In this document: in pieces, positions 1-8,463 of the stretch
Layout of the letters: each line of letters opens with the position of its first letter
How positions within the stretch are numbered: the stretch's first letter is position 1
Origin: Desulfonatronospira thiodismutans ASO3-1
GTDB taxonomy: Bacteria; Desulfobacterota; Desulfovibrionia; Desulfovibrionales; Desulfonatronovibrionaceae
Direction of reading: 5' to 3'
Assembly (NCBI RefSeq): GCF_000174435.1
Contig: NZ_ACJN02000002.1
Coordinates: 935,490-999,489, forward strand
DNA: 64,000 nucleotides
Notes under the pieces: generated by a model
The model's input: only the letters and a program-made list of their open reading frames with translations
Database searches by the model: none
Told to the model about the DNA's origin: nothing
Program-made: the position numbers and the translations under genes

Positions 1-366
1 ATCTATTGCCGGGAGCTACAAAGTCTGGCAGCCGGGGCAGCTCTGGAGGCGAAAATCCCTTTGGAGAAAGGAGTATACATGGGTATAAAGGGTCCTTCCC
101 TGGAGACTCCTGCGGAAACTAAGGCATTCAGGAAGCTTGGTGCTGACTCCATCGGCATGTCCACCACCCTTGAGGCTATAGCCGCCAGGCACCTGGGAAT
201 GCGGGTGCTTGGATATTCATGCCTGACCAACAAGAATCTTCCTGACTGCATGGCCGAGACCTCTCACGAGGAAATCCTGGAACAGGCCCGCAAGATAAAC
301 AATAACCTGGTGACACTGCTAAGGGAAACCCTGCCCCGACTAACCGGGGTGGTCAGGGGTCAGTAG
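1..366 (+). CDS. Purine nucleoside phosphorylase, C-terminal part (5' end outside window)
   Basis: The frame is open from base 1 to the TAG at 364-366 and gives about 121 residues. Phosphorolysis of purine nucleosides to base and ribose-1-phosphate is the known role of this family, in cytosolic purine salvage. The visible signatures are GVYMGIKGPSLETPAE, which matches the substrate-binding GPSxETPAE segment, and GADSIGMSTTLEAIAARHLG, the GMSTxxE ribose/base-binding segment of trimeric PNPs. The last third (LGYSCLTNKNLPD) fits the family C-terminus. The start codon and the N-terminal phosphate loop lie upstream of the window. The stop codon sits in a GGTCAGGGGTCAG direct-repeat stretch that continues into the intergenic region. 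It could also be named methylthioadenosine phosphorylase; the family is certain, the exact substrate is not. Confidence 0.9.
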   Translation: MYCRELQSLAAGAALEAKIPLEKGVYMGIKGPSLETPAETKAFRKLGADSIGMSTTLEAIAARHLGMRVLGYSCLTNKNLPDCMAETSHEEILEQARKINNNLVTLLRETLPRLTGVVRGQ

Positions 367-393
367 TCAGGGGTCAGAGGTCAGGGGGCTTTG

Positions 394-496
394 TCCAGCA
401 CTCAACTTGAGTAAGTGATTTTGCCATCCGGGGCGCAGGCCCCTCTGGGCCGGAGGCCGAGCCTGGCGGGATTGGCAGCTCAAGTTGAGTGCTGGA
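394..496. repeat. 103-bp element with perfect 18-bp inverted ends
   Basis: TCCAGCACTCAACTTGAG at 394-411 is the exact reverse complement of bases 479-496. The GC-rich interior (about 430-470) holds further short self-complementary runs. No reading frame is evident. It lies directly downstream of the nucleoside phosphorylase gene and 10 bases before the first 184-bp repeat. It could be a strong terminator-like hairpin or a small mobile palindromic element; no T-tract follows. Confidence 0.7.
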
Positions 497-506
497 TCGT
501 TAGAGA

Positions 507-690
507 GTTTTCATCCGGAAACGGTTCTTTTTCCTTTTGGCGGCGTCAATCTGTACAATTATTCGTCAACGTATTAAGATACGCCTCCTCATAATTGCTT
601 GATTTCCTTGCCAAAAGAAAAAACTCCTCGTTTCCGGAAAGAAAACCAATAGCTTCAACATCCGGAAAGAAAGACTTTCCGGATGGAAAC
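507..690 (+). mobile_element. MITE-like structured repeat, family A, copy 1 (184 bp)
   Basis: The ends are GTTTTCATCCGGAAA and TTTCCGGATGGAAAC, near-perfect inverted repeats. It is flanked by the 6-bp direct repeat TAGAGA (501-506 and 691-696), as expected for a target duplication. The structure has a long imperfect stem pairing CCGGAAACG (515-523) with CGTTTCCGG (629-637), an inner hairpin CGTAT-TAAG-ATACG, and a right-end hairpin with 11-bp perfect arms (659-669 and 675-685). It has no coding capacity. Three other copies are at 4649, 14125 and 28145, all in the same orientation. Confidence 0.88.
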
Positions 691-791
691 TAGAGAGAAC
701 ACTTGCAGCGTGACAGGCAGAAAATTCAAAAAATGTGCGCTGATGAACCAGGGATAGAGCCTGGTTGTCGCCGGAATGACAAGGAGAGAAA

Positions 792-2423
792 ATGTCTCAT
801 TTCGACCCAAGGCACCTGTTGAGTGAACTGGAAGACAACGTTTCCAAGCAGGACCGGATAAAGGCCGACCTGGTCCTGGAACATATTGAAAGCGCTGATG
901 CCGGCACCCGGAAAAAGCTGATACATATCCTGGAACAGGGCAAGCCTGAGTTTGTCGGACCTCTGCTTGTTTCTCTCATTTCAAAGAGGCCGGCCCTGCA
1001 GGAACAGCTTTTAGACCTCAAGAGCGCACTCATGGCAGTAACCCTGCAGCAACCGGGAATTCTTCTCAAGACCATCGAGGACAAGGTGCCTCCCCGGGAA
1101 GTCTTTATCAGTATGGCCGGGGAGTTAAGGCTGCAGGAGGCGGCTACAGGTCTTATGGAGATCCTGGTGCGGGAGCTGGACGAAAATATTTTGAAGGAAG
1201 CCATTACCGCCTTAGGATCCATGGGAGATCCTGCCGCCACCAATTCCATAAGCGAATTTCTTTATTCCAATCACAAACCTTTGACCATCGCCGCCACCAG
1301 GAGCCTGGGACAGATAGGCACACCAACGGCCATGCAGCGGTTATCGGAGAAAATGGGCAGCGATGCCCAGCTGGACATTCTTATACTGGACATATTTTCC
1401 CAGGTTCAGGATCATGTTTCCCTCAGCAAGCTGAATCAATCCCTGAGTTCGCATTATGCCCACCTGAGAAACTATGCCAAGTCCAAGCTGGTGCGCATCG
1501 GCCCCAAGGCGGTGCCCATGCTCTGCGACAACCTCATGCACGACGACCCGGACCTCGTGATTCATACCCTGAATGTCCTGGGAGATATCGGGGATGCTTC
1601 GGCACTGACCTTTATACGCAAGATGCTGGGAAAGGAACCAAAGGATCCCAACGTGCGGTTTGCAGCCTATGAGGCCCTGGGGCGTATGCCCCTGGAGAAG
1701 GGGGCTTACATACTGGCCAGGGGTCTTACTGATCCAGAGGAGCATGTGTGCGTTGTTGCGGCTTCGGCTATTGATCAGAATCTGAACCAGGTCCTGGCCG
1801 CCGGGGTGAAAAACATGGTCCGGCAGAAGGACCAGGACGCGCTGAAAACAGTCCGGGCCATTGTCAGCGCCCAGGCCAAGAATCTCCTGGTTGCCCTTCT
1901 GGAGGAAGAGACATTCCAGGAAATGGTCACTGATTATCTTGTGCAGAGCGCTGCTCCCGAAGTGCAGGAATATTTCCGGGATCTGCTGGAAAAGTATGGT
2001 TACAGGGAACTGTCTCAGAGGCTCAAGCCTGGTGATCCTGGGGAGGACAAGAGACCGGTGGCCGTGGCCGTGGATGATTCAAAGATGATCCTGAAGATTT
2101 ATAAATCCACTCTGTACGAACTGGGTTATGAGCCGCTGGTGTTCGAGTACCCGACTGAAGCCATGAAATGGCTCAGGGAAAATCGGCCGGAGGTGGTGTT
2201 TACTGATCTGAACATGCCCGAGATAACCGGAATCGACCTTATAGGCATGGTCAGGGAAATCTATCCTGACAACAGTCTGCCCATTATCATGGTCACCACC
2301 CAGAACGAGGTCCAGGACAATGAAAAGGCCAGGAAAGCCGGTGTGAGTGATATCACCTTCAAGCCCTTTACGGCTGAGACCTTGAAGCAGGCCCTGGAGG
2401 GAGCCGGCCGGCCATCCACTTGA
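792..2423 (+). CDS. HEAT-repeat protein with C-terminal response-regulator receiver domain
   Basis: 543 residues. Residues 1 to about 415 are helical repeats of HEAT/PBS-lyase type (recurring units such as AITALGSMGDPAA and TRSLGQIGTPTAM), which usually form a protein-binding solenoid. Residues about 423-540 are a CheY-like receiver: acidic pair D428/D429, phospho-acceptor D472 in FTDLNMPE, the TT pair in MVTTQNE, and the lysine of KPF. There is no output DNA-binding or enzyme domain, so signalling is probably by protein contact. A good ribosome site (AAGGAG) precedes the ATG. The gene converges with the methyltransferase gene and overlaps it by 56 bases at the 3' end. The partner kinase is not evident nearby. 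Confidence 0.87.
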   Translation: MSHFDPRHLLSELEDNVSKQDRIKADLVLEHIESADAGTRKKLIHILEQGKPEFVGPLLVSLISKRPALQEQLLDLKSALMAVTLQQPGILLKTIEDKVPPREVFISMAGELRLQEAATGLMEILVRELDENILKEAITALGSMGDPAATNSISEFLYSNHKPLTIAATRSLGQIGTPTAMQRLSEKMGSDAQLDILILDIFSQVQDHVSLSKLNQSLSSHYAHLRNYAKSKLVRIGPKAVPMLCDNLMHDDPDLVIHTLNVLGDIGDASALTFIRKMLGKEPKDPNVRFAAYEALGRMPLEKGAYILARGLTDPEEHVCVVAASAIDQNLNQVLAAGVKNMVRQKDQDALKTVRAIVSAQAKNLLVALLEEETFQEMVTDYLVQSAAPEVQEYFRDLLEKYGYRELSQRLKPGDPGEDKRPVAVAVDDSKMILKIYKSTLYELGYEPLVFEYPTEAMKWLRENRPEVVFTDLNMPEITGIDLIGMVREIYPDNSLPIIMVTTQNEVQDNEKARKAGVSDITFKPFTAETLKQALEGAGRPST

Positions 2424-3126
2424 TCTGCCTGCATATTCCCATGAGAAGATTGAATTCATGCTGCCGGATGCCTGTTTTGGCCAGAAACCTTTTCAGGGGC
2501 AGCATGAAGTAATCCGGGTTGTCCGGCTGCAGGAAATCTATAAGCAGCAGGGTCTCCTGGATGTTCTGGTGCAAAAGCTGCATCTGCTCCTGGGTAACAG
2601 GAGGCGAGTCCCAGGAGGGGATATGGCGGGTTCTGGCGGCCGGTACATGCTTAAAGCATTCATACAGGACCAGGAGAACCGCCTGGGAGAGATTGAGGGA
2701 CCAGGCCTGGCTTGTGGTGGGGATGGAAATGATGCGCGGGCAGAGTTCTATCTCATGGTTGGCCAGGCCTTTGTCCTCGGGGCCGAAAACCAGGGCGGTG
2801 TCCTGGTCCAGGGTTTCCGGGCGCATGATTTCCTGAGCCGCCTGCCAGGGCAGAAATACGCCCTTGCGCCAGCCACCCACCCGGGCGGAAGTGGCAAAGA
2901 CCCGGTGAAAGCCCTTCAGAGCCTGTTCCAGGTTGGGGTAGTGCTCGGTTGAGCGCAGCAGTTCCGCCCCTCTGGAGGTGGCCAGGGGAGCGGCCCGTTG
3001 CGGGTCGAAGGTCTGTGATCCGGCGATGATCAGCCTGGAACAGCCCATGTTGATGCAGGCCCGGGCCACGGAGCCGACGTTTTCCGAGTACTTGGGGCGG
3101 CAGAGTATGACCGCGATGTTGTTCAT
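2368..3126 (-). CDS. trmJ: SPOUT-family RNA 2'-O-methyltransferase, TrmJ-like
   Basis: 252 residues. The family transfers a methyl group from SAM to a ribose 2'-OH; TrmJ acts on position 32 of tRNAs in the cytosol. Visible SpoU/TrmH motifs are CRPKYSENVGSVARA near the N-terminus (N16 and R22 fit motif 1), ALVFGPEDKGL (motif 2) and WSLNLSQAVLLVLYE (motif 3, part of the trefoil knot). The length matches TrmJ (about 240-260). The ATG at 3126 is preceded by AGGAG at a rather long spacing. The last residues are encoded antisense to the end of the HEAT-receiver gene. The target nucleotide is inferred from the family, so TrmJ is likely but another TrmH-type specificity is possible. Confidence 0.85.
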   Translation of the reverse strand: MNNIAVILCRPKYSENVGSVARACINMGCSRLIIAGSQTFDPQRAAPLATSRGAELLRSTEHYPNLEQALKGFHRVFATSARVGGWRKGVFLPWQAAQEIMRPETLDQDTALVFGPEDKGLANHEIELCPRIISIPTTSQAWSLNLSQAVLLVLYECFKHVPAARTRHIPSWDSPPVTQEQMQLLHQNIQETLLLIDFLQPDNPDYFMLPLKRFLAKTGIRQHEFNLLMGICRQIKWMAGRLPPGPASRSQP

Positions 3127-3396
3127 GTTAGTGACTTACTCCTGAAACCTTGCTTGCCCCGTGTATTTTCTTCCAATACACTGGGGTCATAAAAAACAAG
3201 AAAATTCTCACGCAAAGACGCTAAGACGCTAAGTCAAAGACGCGAAGTAGGTGTATTGTCCAAAACCGGGACATGGTTTTGCACAAGGCTGCCTTCCTTT
3301 GCGATCTTTGCTTGCCCGGTTAAATGCGTAAGCACCTCGAAGAGGATTTAACTGGGCGCCTTTGCGTGAAAAAATGGGTTGCGGGCATGGCCCGCG
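3127..3396. repeat. Intergenic repeat family C, copy 1 (ACGCAAAGACGC type)
   Basis: 270 bases without a gene. It contains GTCATAAAAAACAAGAAAA, then tandem CGCAAAGACGCTAAGACGCTAAG-like units, a hairpin around TTGTCCAAAACCGGGACA, the antisense unit CCTTTGCG, and TTGCGGGCATGGCCCGC just before the next gene end. The same order of blocks recurs at 7326-7596. This type of CGCAAAG repeat is common between genes in many bacteria; no function is assigned. Confidence 0.7.
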
Positions 3397-4398
3397 TTAG
3401 ACATTGAACCTGAAGGTTATGATGTCCCCGTCACGCACGATGTATTCCTTGCCTTCAAGGCGCAGCACACCCTGTTCTCTGGCCTTTTTAAAAGTCTTGC
3501 AGGCCAAAAAGTCCTCCCATCCCAGCACTTCGGCCCGGATAAAGCCTTTCTGTATATCGGAGTGGATTACACCTGCGGCTTCCCAGGCGTTTTTCCCCCG
3601 CTTCAGCGGCCAGGAGCGCACTTCTTTTTCCCCTGCGGTGAGAAAAGTGATCAAGCCCAGAAGGTCATAAGTCCGGCCAATGACCCGGTCCAGCACTGAC
3701 CCCTCAATGCCCAGTTCCTGCATGAATTCCAGAAGCTCCTGCTGGTCCTCCAGCTCGGACAGTTCCCTTTCCAGCCTGGCGGAAAAGGCGACATGTCCCA
3801 TGCCGGTACTTTCCGGCGGAGTTTTAAAGCCGCTCAAGCTGTCCTCAGCCACGTTCCAGGCATAGAGTACTGGTCTGGATGACAGAAAGGCAAAACCCCG
3901 CAGATCCTCATGAGCGGCAAGGTCTGGATATTCCCGCAGAGGACTGTCCTGTTCCAGGACCTGCCTGGCCTTGTTCAGGAGTTCTTCCTGGTTCTGGTCA
4001 TGCAGGTGTTTGGCCTTTTTTTTGTCTTCCTGCATCCTTTCCAGTTTTTTTTCGATCACCGCCAGATCGGCGATAATGAGCTCGGCTTCAATGGCGCTTT
4101 GCTGGGCTGCCGGGTCATGGGTTCCGGTGTAGGCGTCCAGGACCGCCAGCAGACATTCAAAGCCTCTGATATCGCTTAAAACCTTGTTGCCCAGGGAGTT
4201 TGAGCCTCCCCCGGGCAGGTCCTGGAACTCTATTTCCGTATGGGTGATTTTTTTGGGTTTGAAAAGGTCGCAAAGTGGTTCCAGGCGCGGCTCAGGGACC
4301 TTGACCGCGGCCCTGTTGCCCGGGGTGCCTGGACCGGCCAGGGCTTTGAAAAGCTCAGTCTTGCCGCTGCCGCTGAAGCCTATTATGGCGGTTTTCAT
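3397..4398 (-). CDS. YchF-like P-loop GTPase/ATPase with C-terminal TGS domain
   Basis: 333 residues. The P-loop is GFSGSGKT (7-14), and FQDLPG occupies the G3 position, where canonical GTPases have DxxG. A coiled-coil insert lies at about 110-165, YAWNVAED gives the NxxE motif that replaces NKxD in YchF proteins (linked in that family to ATP use), and residues about 245-333 form the TGS/DUF933 domain. It is shorter and more divergent than standard YchF (about 363 residues, with GLPNVGKS), so it is best called a paralogue rather than ychF itself. YchF proteins bind ribosomes and affect stress responses; the role here is unknown. AAGGTG precedes the ATG. It stands alone between repeat blocks. 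Confidence 0.78.
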   Translation of the reverse strand: MKTAIIGFSGSGKTELFKALAGPGTPGNRAAVKVPEPRLEPLCDLFKPKKITHTEIEFQDLPGGGSNSLGNKVLSDIRGFECLLAVLDAYTGTHDPAAQQSAIEAELIIADLAVIEKKLERMQEDKKKAKHLHDQNQEELLNKARQVLEQDSPLREYPDLAAHEDLRGFAFLSSRPVLYAWNVAEDSLSGFKTPPESTGMGHVAFSARLERELSELEDQQELLEFMQELGIEGSVLDRVIGRTYDLLGLITFLTAGEKEVRSWPLKRGKNAWEAAGVIHSDIQKGFIRAEVLGWEDFLACKTFKKAREQGVLRLEGKEYIVRDGDIITFRFNV

Positions 4399-4410
4399 AT
4401 CTTCACCTTT

Positions 4411-4465
4411 ATGGATTATGGGATTAAGGGATTATGGAATTAAGGTATTAAGGGATTGAGGGATT
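4411..4465. repeat. GGGATTA-rich low-complexity tract
   Basis: Irregular tandem units of the type GGGATTAAGGGATTATGG, with no coding potential. Similar tracts lie at 9624-9679 and 51053-51117, so this is a scattered simple-repeat family of this genome placed between genes. Confidence 0.6.
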
Positions 4466-4509
4466 CATTAAAGGATAAAGTTTCAGGTAACCATTCAGGG
4501 GGACAGGAA

Positions 4510-4628
4510 TCACGCCTCTGGCGTGACTGGGGACAGTCCCCGCGTCACTTGTCCTGCACAAATACACAAATTACAGACGCAAAATTTTGTGAAGCTGCAT
4601 AATCATTACTTAGCGGGGGACAGTCCCC
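4510..4628. repeat. REP-like palindromes: TCACGCC-N3-GGCGTGA plus two GGGGAC-A-GTCCCC
   Basis: TCACGCCTCTGGCGTGA (4510-4526) is a 7-bp-arm palindrome. GGGGACAGTCCCC follows at 4529-4541 and recurs at 4616-4628. The same TCACGCC palindrome recurs at 15511, 33824, 38915 and 55784, and in damaged form at 57919. No gene is present between 4399 and 5087; this block plus the family-A element and a CCTTGATTC-rich stretch (4905-4955) fill that gap. Confidence 0.7.
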
Positions 4629-4648
4629 TGGCCTTGTGCCATTAGTCA

Positions 4649-4832
4649 GTTTTCATCCGGAAACGGTTCTTTTTCCCTTTGGCGGCGTCAATCTGCACAA
4701 TTATTCGTCAACGTATTAAGATACGCCTCCTCATAATTGCTTGATTTCCTTGCCAAAAGAAAAAACTCCTCGTTTCCGGAAAGAAAACCATCAGTTTCAG
4801 CATCCGGAAATAAAGAATTTCCGGATGGAAAC
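4649..4832 (+). mobile_element. MITE-like structured repeat, family A, copy 2 (184 bp)
   Basis: Same ends as copy 1, flanked by the 6-bp direct repeat TAGTCA (4643-4648 and 4833-4838). In the right-end hairpin the pair next to the loop has changed on both sides (GGAAAT with ATTTCC instead of GGAAAG with CTTTCC), so pairing is kept. It is located between the YchF-like gene and topA. Confidence 0.88.
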
Positions 4833-5087
4833 TAGTCAGCACCGAGGACCCCCTGAATGGTTACAGTTTCAGGGATTCTGGACTGTCATAAAGCACGTGT
4901 GTCAAGCCTTTCTTGATTCCTTGATCCCTCAACTCATTGATCCTTGATTCTTCAAGAAACAGGTTTGTAGGCGCAGGCCGTCAAAGGCCAAAGGCCTTAT
5001 AGCAAAAAGCTCTTTCTGACAAGGGAAACGCCCCGGGTCAATTTTTCCTTGCCAAAGAAGAATGCTATGCTTATACGCACCAACATT

Positions 5088-7325
5088 ATGAGCAAAGATC
5101 TAATTATCGTCGAGTCGCCGGCCAAGGTAAAGACCATCAGCAAATTCCTGGGCAAGGATTACATGGTGGAGGCCTCAGTGGGCCATATCCGGGACCTGCC
5201 CAAGAAAACCCTGGGAGTGGATGAAGAAAGCGGTTTTCAGCCCGAATACGAGATCATCTACGGCAAGAAAAAGGTGGTCAATAAGCTCAAGCAGAGCGCT
5301 GCCAAGTCAGCCAGAGTTTTTCTGGCACCGGACCCTGACCGGGAAGGTGAAGCCATAGCCTGGCATATTGCCGAGGAAATAAAATCCAAGAATGCCAATA
5401 TCCATCGTATCCAGTTCAACGAGATCACTTCCAGGGCGGTACAGGAGGCCCTGCAGAATCCAAGAGAGCTGAACCAGAGCCTGTTTGATTCCCAGCAGGC
5501 CAGGCGTGTTCTGGACCGGCTGGTGGGCTACAAGATCTCGCCTCTTCTCTGGAAAAAGGTCAAACGCGGCCTTTCCGCCGGCCGGGTGCAGTCCGTGGCC
5601 CTGCGCATGATAGTGGAGCGCGAGCGCGAGCGCCAGGCCTTTGTGCCCGAAGAATACTGGGTATTTAAGGTCAATTTGCAGACCCAGGCCCTGGAGAGTT
5701 TTGAGGCTGGACTGTGGAAGATTGCCGGTAAAAAGGCCCATGTGCCCTCGGAAAAAGATGCCCTGGCCCTGGAGGAAAAAGTCAGGGGGGCTTCGTTTAC
5801 AGTGCAGTCGGTTGAAGAAAAGGAGAGATCCAGGGATCCCAAGCCGCCTTTTATCACCTCAACCCTGCAGCAGGAAGCCAGCAACCGCTTAGGATTCACC
5901 GCCAAGCGGACCATGAGCGTGGCCCAGCGCCTGTATGAAGGCCTGGACCTGGGAGACAAAGGCACCACCGCCCTTATAACCTACATGCGTACCGATTCAG
6001 TGCGGGTGGCCAAGGAGGCCCAGCAGGAGGCCAAATCCTGGATCATAAACAACCTGGGCAAGGATTATTATCCAAAAAAGACCAGGTTCTTCAAATCCAA
6101 GGGCTCAGCCCAGGATGCCCACGAAGCCATCAGGCCGGTGGACCCGTCCATTACTCCGGACGAAATCAAGTCCTACCTGTCCCGGGATGATTACGTGCTC
6201 TACAATCTCATCTGGTCCAGGTTCATGGCCTCCCAGATGGCCGCGGCCAGGTTCTGGGATACTGTGGTGACCGTCAAGGCGGCAGACACTCTGTGGCGGG
6301 CCAAGGGAGAGCGCATTATCTTTCCGGGTTTTCTGCGCATTTATATCCCGGGGGGCACCCAGGAGGACAGTCTTCTGCCCAAGCTGGCCAAGGATGAAGA
6401 GCTGGTCCTGGAAAATCTGTCCAAGGAGCAGAAATTCACTCAGCCCCCGGCCAGGTACAGCGAAGCCTCCCTGGTGCGCAGGCTGGAGGAACTGGGCATC
6501 GGCAGGCCCTCCACTTATGCAGCCATTATTTCCACACTCCTGGACAGGGAATACGTAACCCTGGAGGAAAAAAATTTCCGGCCCACTGAACTGGGCTCAG
6601 AAGTGTGCGATCTGCTTGTCGAGCATTTCCCGTCCCTGCTGGATGCAGGATTTACCGCCCAGCTGGAGCAGGACCTGGATACCATCGCTCTGGGTGAAAA
6701 AAACTGGGTGGAGGTGATGCGCAGTTTTACCGGGGAATTTTACCCCACCCTGGAAAAGGCCCAGAAGGCCATGGCTTCGGTCAAGGGGGGCAAGGAGACG
6801 GACATCAAGTGCGACAAGTGCGGAGAAACCATGCTCATCCGTTTCGGGCGCAACGGGGCTTTTCTGGCCTGTTCCAGTTATCCGGAATGCAAGAATACCA
6901 GCAATTTCACCCGGGATGACAAGGGCAGCGTGCAACTGGTGGAAAATGAGACAGTGGAACGTGAAAAGGTAGGGACCTGCCCGGACTGCGGCGGAGACTT
7001 AGTCATCAAGAAAGCCCGCACCGGAAGCCGTTTTATCGCCTGCGACAACTATCCCAAGTGCAAGCACAGCGCTCCTTTTTCCACGGGCATTGCCTGTCCT
7101 CAGGACGGCTGTACCGGGGAACTCGTGGAAAAGAGCAGCCGCAGGGGCAAGATATTTTACGGCTGCAACAGATATCCCGAATGCGATTATGCTCTGTGGA
7201 ATCCGCCTGTGGCCAAGGAATGCCCGGAGTGCGGGTCAAAGGTTCTGGTGCAGAAGAACACCAAGACACGCGGGCAGCACCTGGACTGTCCGGTTAAGGG
7301 ATGCAAGTACTGGGAGGAAATATGA
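5088..7325 (+). CDS. topA: DNA topoisomerase I (type IA)
   Basis: 745 residues from the ATG at 5088, chosen because MSKDLIIVESPAKVKTI is the standard N-terminus; in-frame TTG 5049 and ATG 5067 are alternatives. It relaxes negatively supercoiled DNA through a 5'-phosphotyrosine intermediate. The TOPRIM domain is at about 1-115 (E in VESPAK, DPDREGE), and catalytic Y299 lies in ALITYMRTDS. Strand-passage domains follow (SAGRVQSVALR, GIGRPSTYA). The C-terminus carries four Cys4 zinc ribbons, each beginning with a CxxC or CPxxxC pair (for example CDKCGE and CPECGS) and closing with YPEC or similar. The length is normal for zinc-bearing bacterial enzymes. Confidence 0.97.
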   Translation: MSKDLIIVESPAKVKTISKFLGKDYMVEASVGHIRDLPKKTLGVDEESGFQPEYEIIYGKKKVVNKLKQSAAKSARVFLAPDPDREGEAIAWHIAEEIKSKNANIHRIQFNEITSRAVQEALQNPRELNQSLFDSQQARRVLDRLVGYKISPLLWKKVKRGLSAGRVQSVALRMIVERERERQAFVPEEYWVFKVNLQTQALESFEAGLWKIAGKKAHVPSEKDALALEEKVRGASFTVQSVEEKERSRDPKPPFITSTLQQEASNRLGFTAKRTMSVAQRLYEGLDLGDKGTTALITYMRTDSVRVAKEAQQEAKSWIINNLGKDYYPKKTRFFKSKGSAQDAHEAIRPVDPSITPDEIKSYLSRDDYVLYNLIWSRFMASQMAAARFWDTVVTVKAADTLWRAKGERIIFPGFLRIYIPGGTQEDSLLPKLAKDEELVLENLSKEQKFTQPPARYSEASLVRRLEELGIGRPSTYAAIISTLLDREYVTLEEKNFRPTELGSEVCDLLVEHFPSLLDAGFTAQLEQDLDTIALGEKNWVEVMRSFTGEFYPTLEKAQKAMASVKGGKETDIKCDKCGETMLIRFGRNGAFLACSSYPECKNTSNFTRDDKGSVQLVENETVEREKVGTCPDCGGDLVIKKARTGSRFIACDNYPKCKHSAPFSTGIACPQDGCTGELVEKSSRRGKIFYGCNRYPECDYALWNPPVAKECPECGSKVLVQKNTKTRGQHLDCPVKGCKYWEEI

Positions 7326-7596
7326 TGAGTTACTGGCTTACTCTTGAAACCCTGTCATAAAAAACAAGAAAAATTTTGAACCGCAAAGCCGCTAAGTACG
7401 CAAAGTTAAAGACGCGAAGCAGGTCTATTGTCCAAAACCGGGACACGGTTTTGGACAAGGCTGCCTTTTCATTTGCCGCAAGCCCGGCAAATGAAAAAAA
7501 CCTTACTGCCTTCCTTTGCGACCTTTGCGTCTTGAGTGAGTCTTCGAACGGGCGGTTAAGGAGTCTTTATTTCTTGGGTTGCGGGCACAGCCCGCC
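7326..7596. repeat. Intergenic repeat family C, copy 2
   Basis: Same block order as 3127-3396: TCATAAAAAACAAGAAAA, CGCAAAG-type tandem units, then a perfect 12-bp inverted repeat TTGTCCAAAACC (7428-7439) / GGTTTTGGACAA (7447-7458), the antisense CCTTTGCGACCTTTGCG unit, and GGGTTGCGGGCACAGCCCGCC at the end. It fills the gap between topA and the DUF2156 gene and could act as a bidirectional terminator. Confidence 0.7.
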
Positions 7597-8463
7597 TTAG
7601 TGGATAACCACGGTGTATTTTTTCAGAAACCCAATGGGGTGGTAGGATTCTTTGGCTTTTTTAAGACCCGGGTCGCCCATATCCTGCTCCCGGTTGACGA
7701 CTTCAAAGTCCGGGGCCGAATTCTGCAGGAACAGACTGTTCATGGCCTGATACACCCCCTTGTATTTGGGGCAGCCCTTTTCGAAGTGAATAAGCAGGGT
7801 GTTGTCCGGCAGGGCCTCGGCCACGGTAAAGGCGGCCATGTCACCGTTGACCATGATCCCGGCCCCGAAAGGCCCCCGGAGTTCTTCCCAGGCGTTGAAG
7901 ACCCGGACCACGACGTGATTTTCAGCTTCCAGGGTCTGGGATTCCTGGCATTCCTTCCAGAGACACCACTCCGTCTGAAGTCCAAGGGCGAATTCAATGT
8001 ACTTGCGGTCCAGTGAGACGTAGGTATAGTCGTTGTTTTTTACAAACTGGTTGTACAGGTTCTTTTTTTTGTGCCACTTGTTGCCCTTCAGGGCCTTTAG
8101 TTCCGGCACGGAGTAAAGATAGTCCCAGTGTTCCCGGGCCTCATGTATTTCTACGCCTGGCAGGCTTTCCTTCCAGATAAGGGCCAGTTTTTCCGGGACC
8201 CGTATAAATCGGGCCGGCCTGGGGAAGCTGTCCAGTATCCTGGGCCAGTCTGCATTCCAGTCGCCCACCGGTGCCCAGAAGCCCTGCTCGGGCTTGTCCT
8301 GTCTGATCCAGGCCAGTTCGTGGTCAAAGGCTATTTCCAGGCCGTATTCCTGGGACCAGCCCCAGACATTGGTAAAGCTGTAGTCTGAAACGGGTTGCTG
8401 AGTTCGGGCAAGCAGACGGTTGTAACTGTCCTGCAGGGATAAATCTATGGGGTAAAATTGCAT
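7597..8463 (-). CDS. DUF2156 (GNAT-fold) domain protein
   Basis: About 288 residues. The whole length fits the DUF2156 family, whose C-terminal half resembles the acyl-tRNA-dependent transferase domain of lysyl-phosphatidylglycerol synthases. Recognisable segments are SDYSFTNVWGWSQEYG near the start and GVYQAMNSLF followed by NREQDMGDPGLKKAKESYHP near the end. No membrane segments. Start choice: GAGG at 8473-8470 is 6 bases from the second of two tandem ATGs (8463); ATG 8466 is the alternative, and an upstream TTG at 8475 has no ribosome site. The substrate is unknown. Confidence 0.8.
   Translation of the reverse strand: MQFYPIDLSLQDSYNRLLARTQQPVSDYSFTNVWGWSQEYGLEIAFDHELAWIRQDKPEQGFWAPVGDWNADWPRILDSFPRPARFIRVPEKLALIWKESLPGVEIHEAREHWDYLYSVPELKALKGNKWHKKKNLYNQFVKNNDYTYVSLDRKYIEFALGLQTEWCLWKECQESQTLEAENHVVVRVFNAWEELRGPFGAGIMVNGDMAAFTVAEALPDNTLLIHFEKGCPKYKGVYQAMNSLFLQNSAPDFEVVNREQDMGDPGLKKAKESYHPIGFLKKYTVVIH

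Noticed and set aside
3200-3400. Repeated ACGCAAAG units as a possible CRISPR array
   Set aside because: Units are adjacent and degenerate, without constant repeats separated by unique spacers; the pattern is a scattered intergenic repeat.
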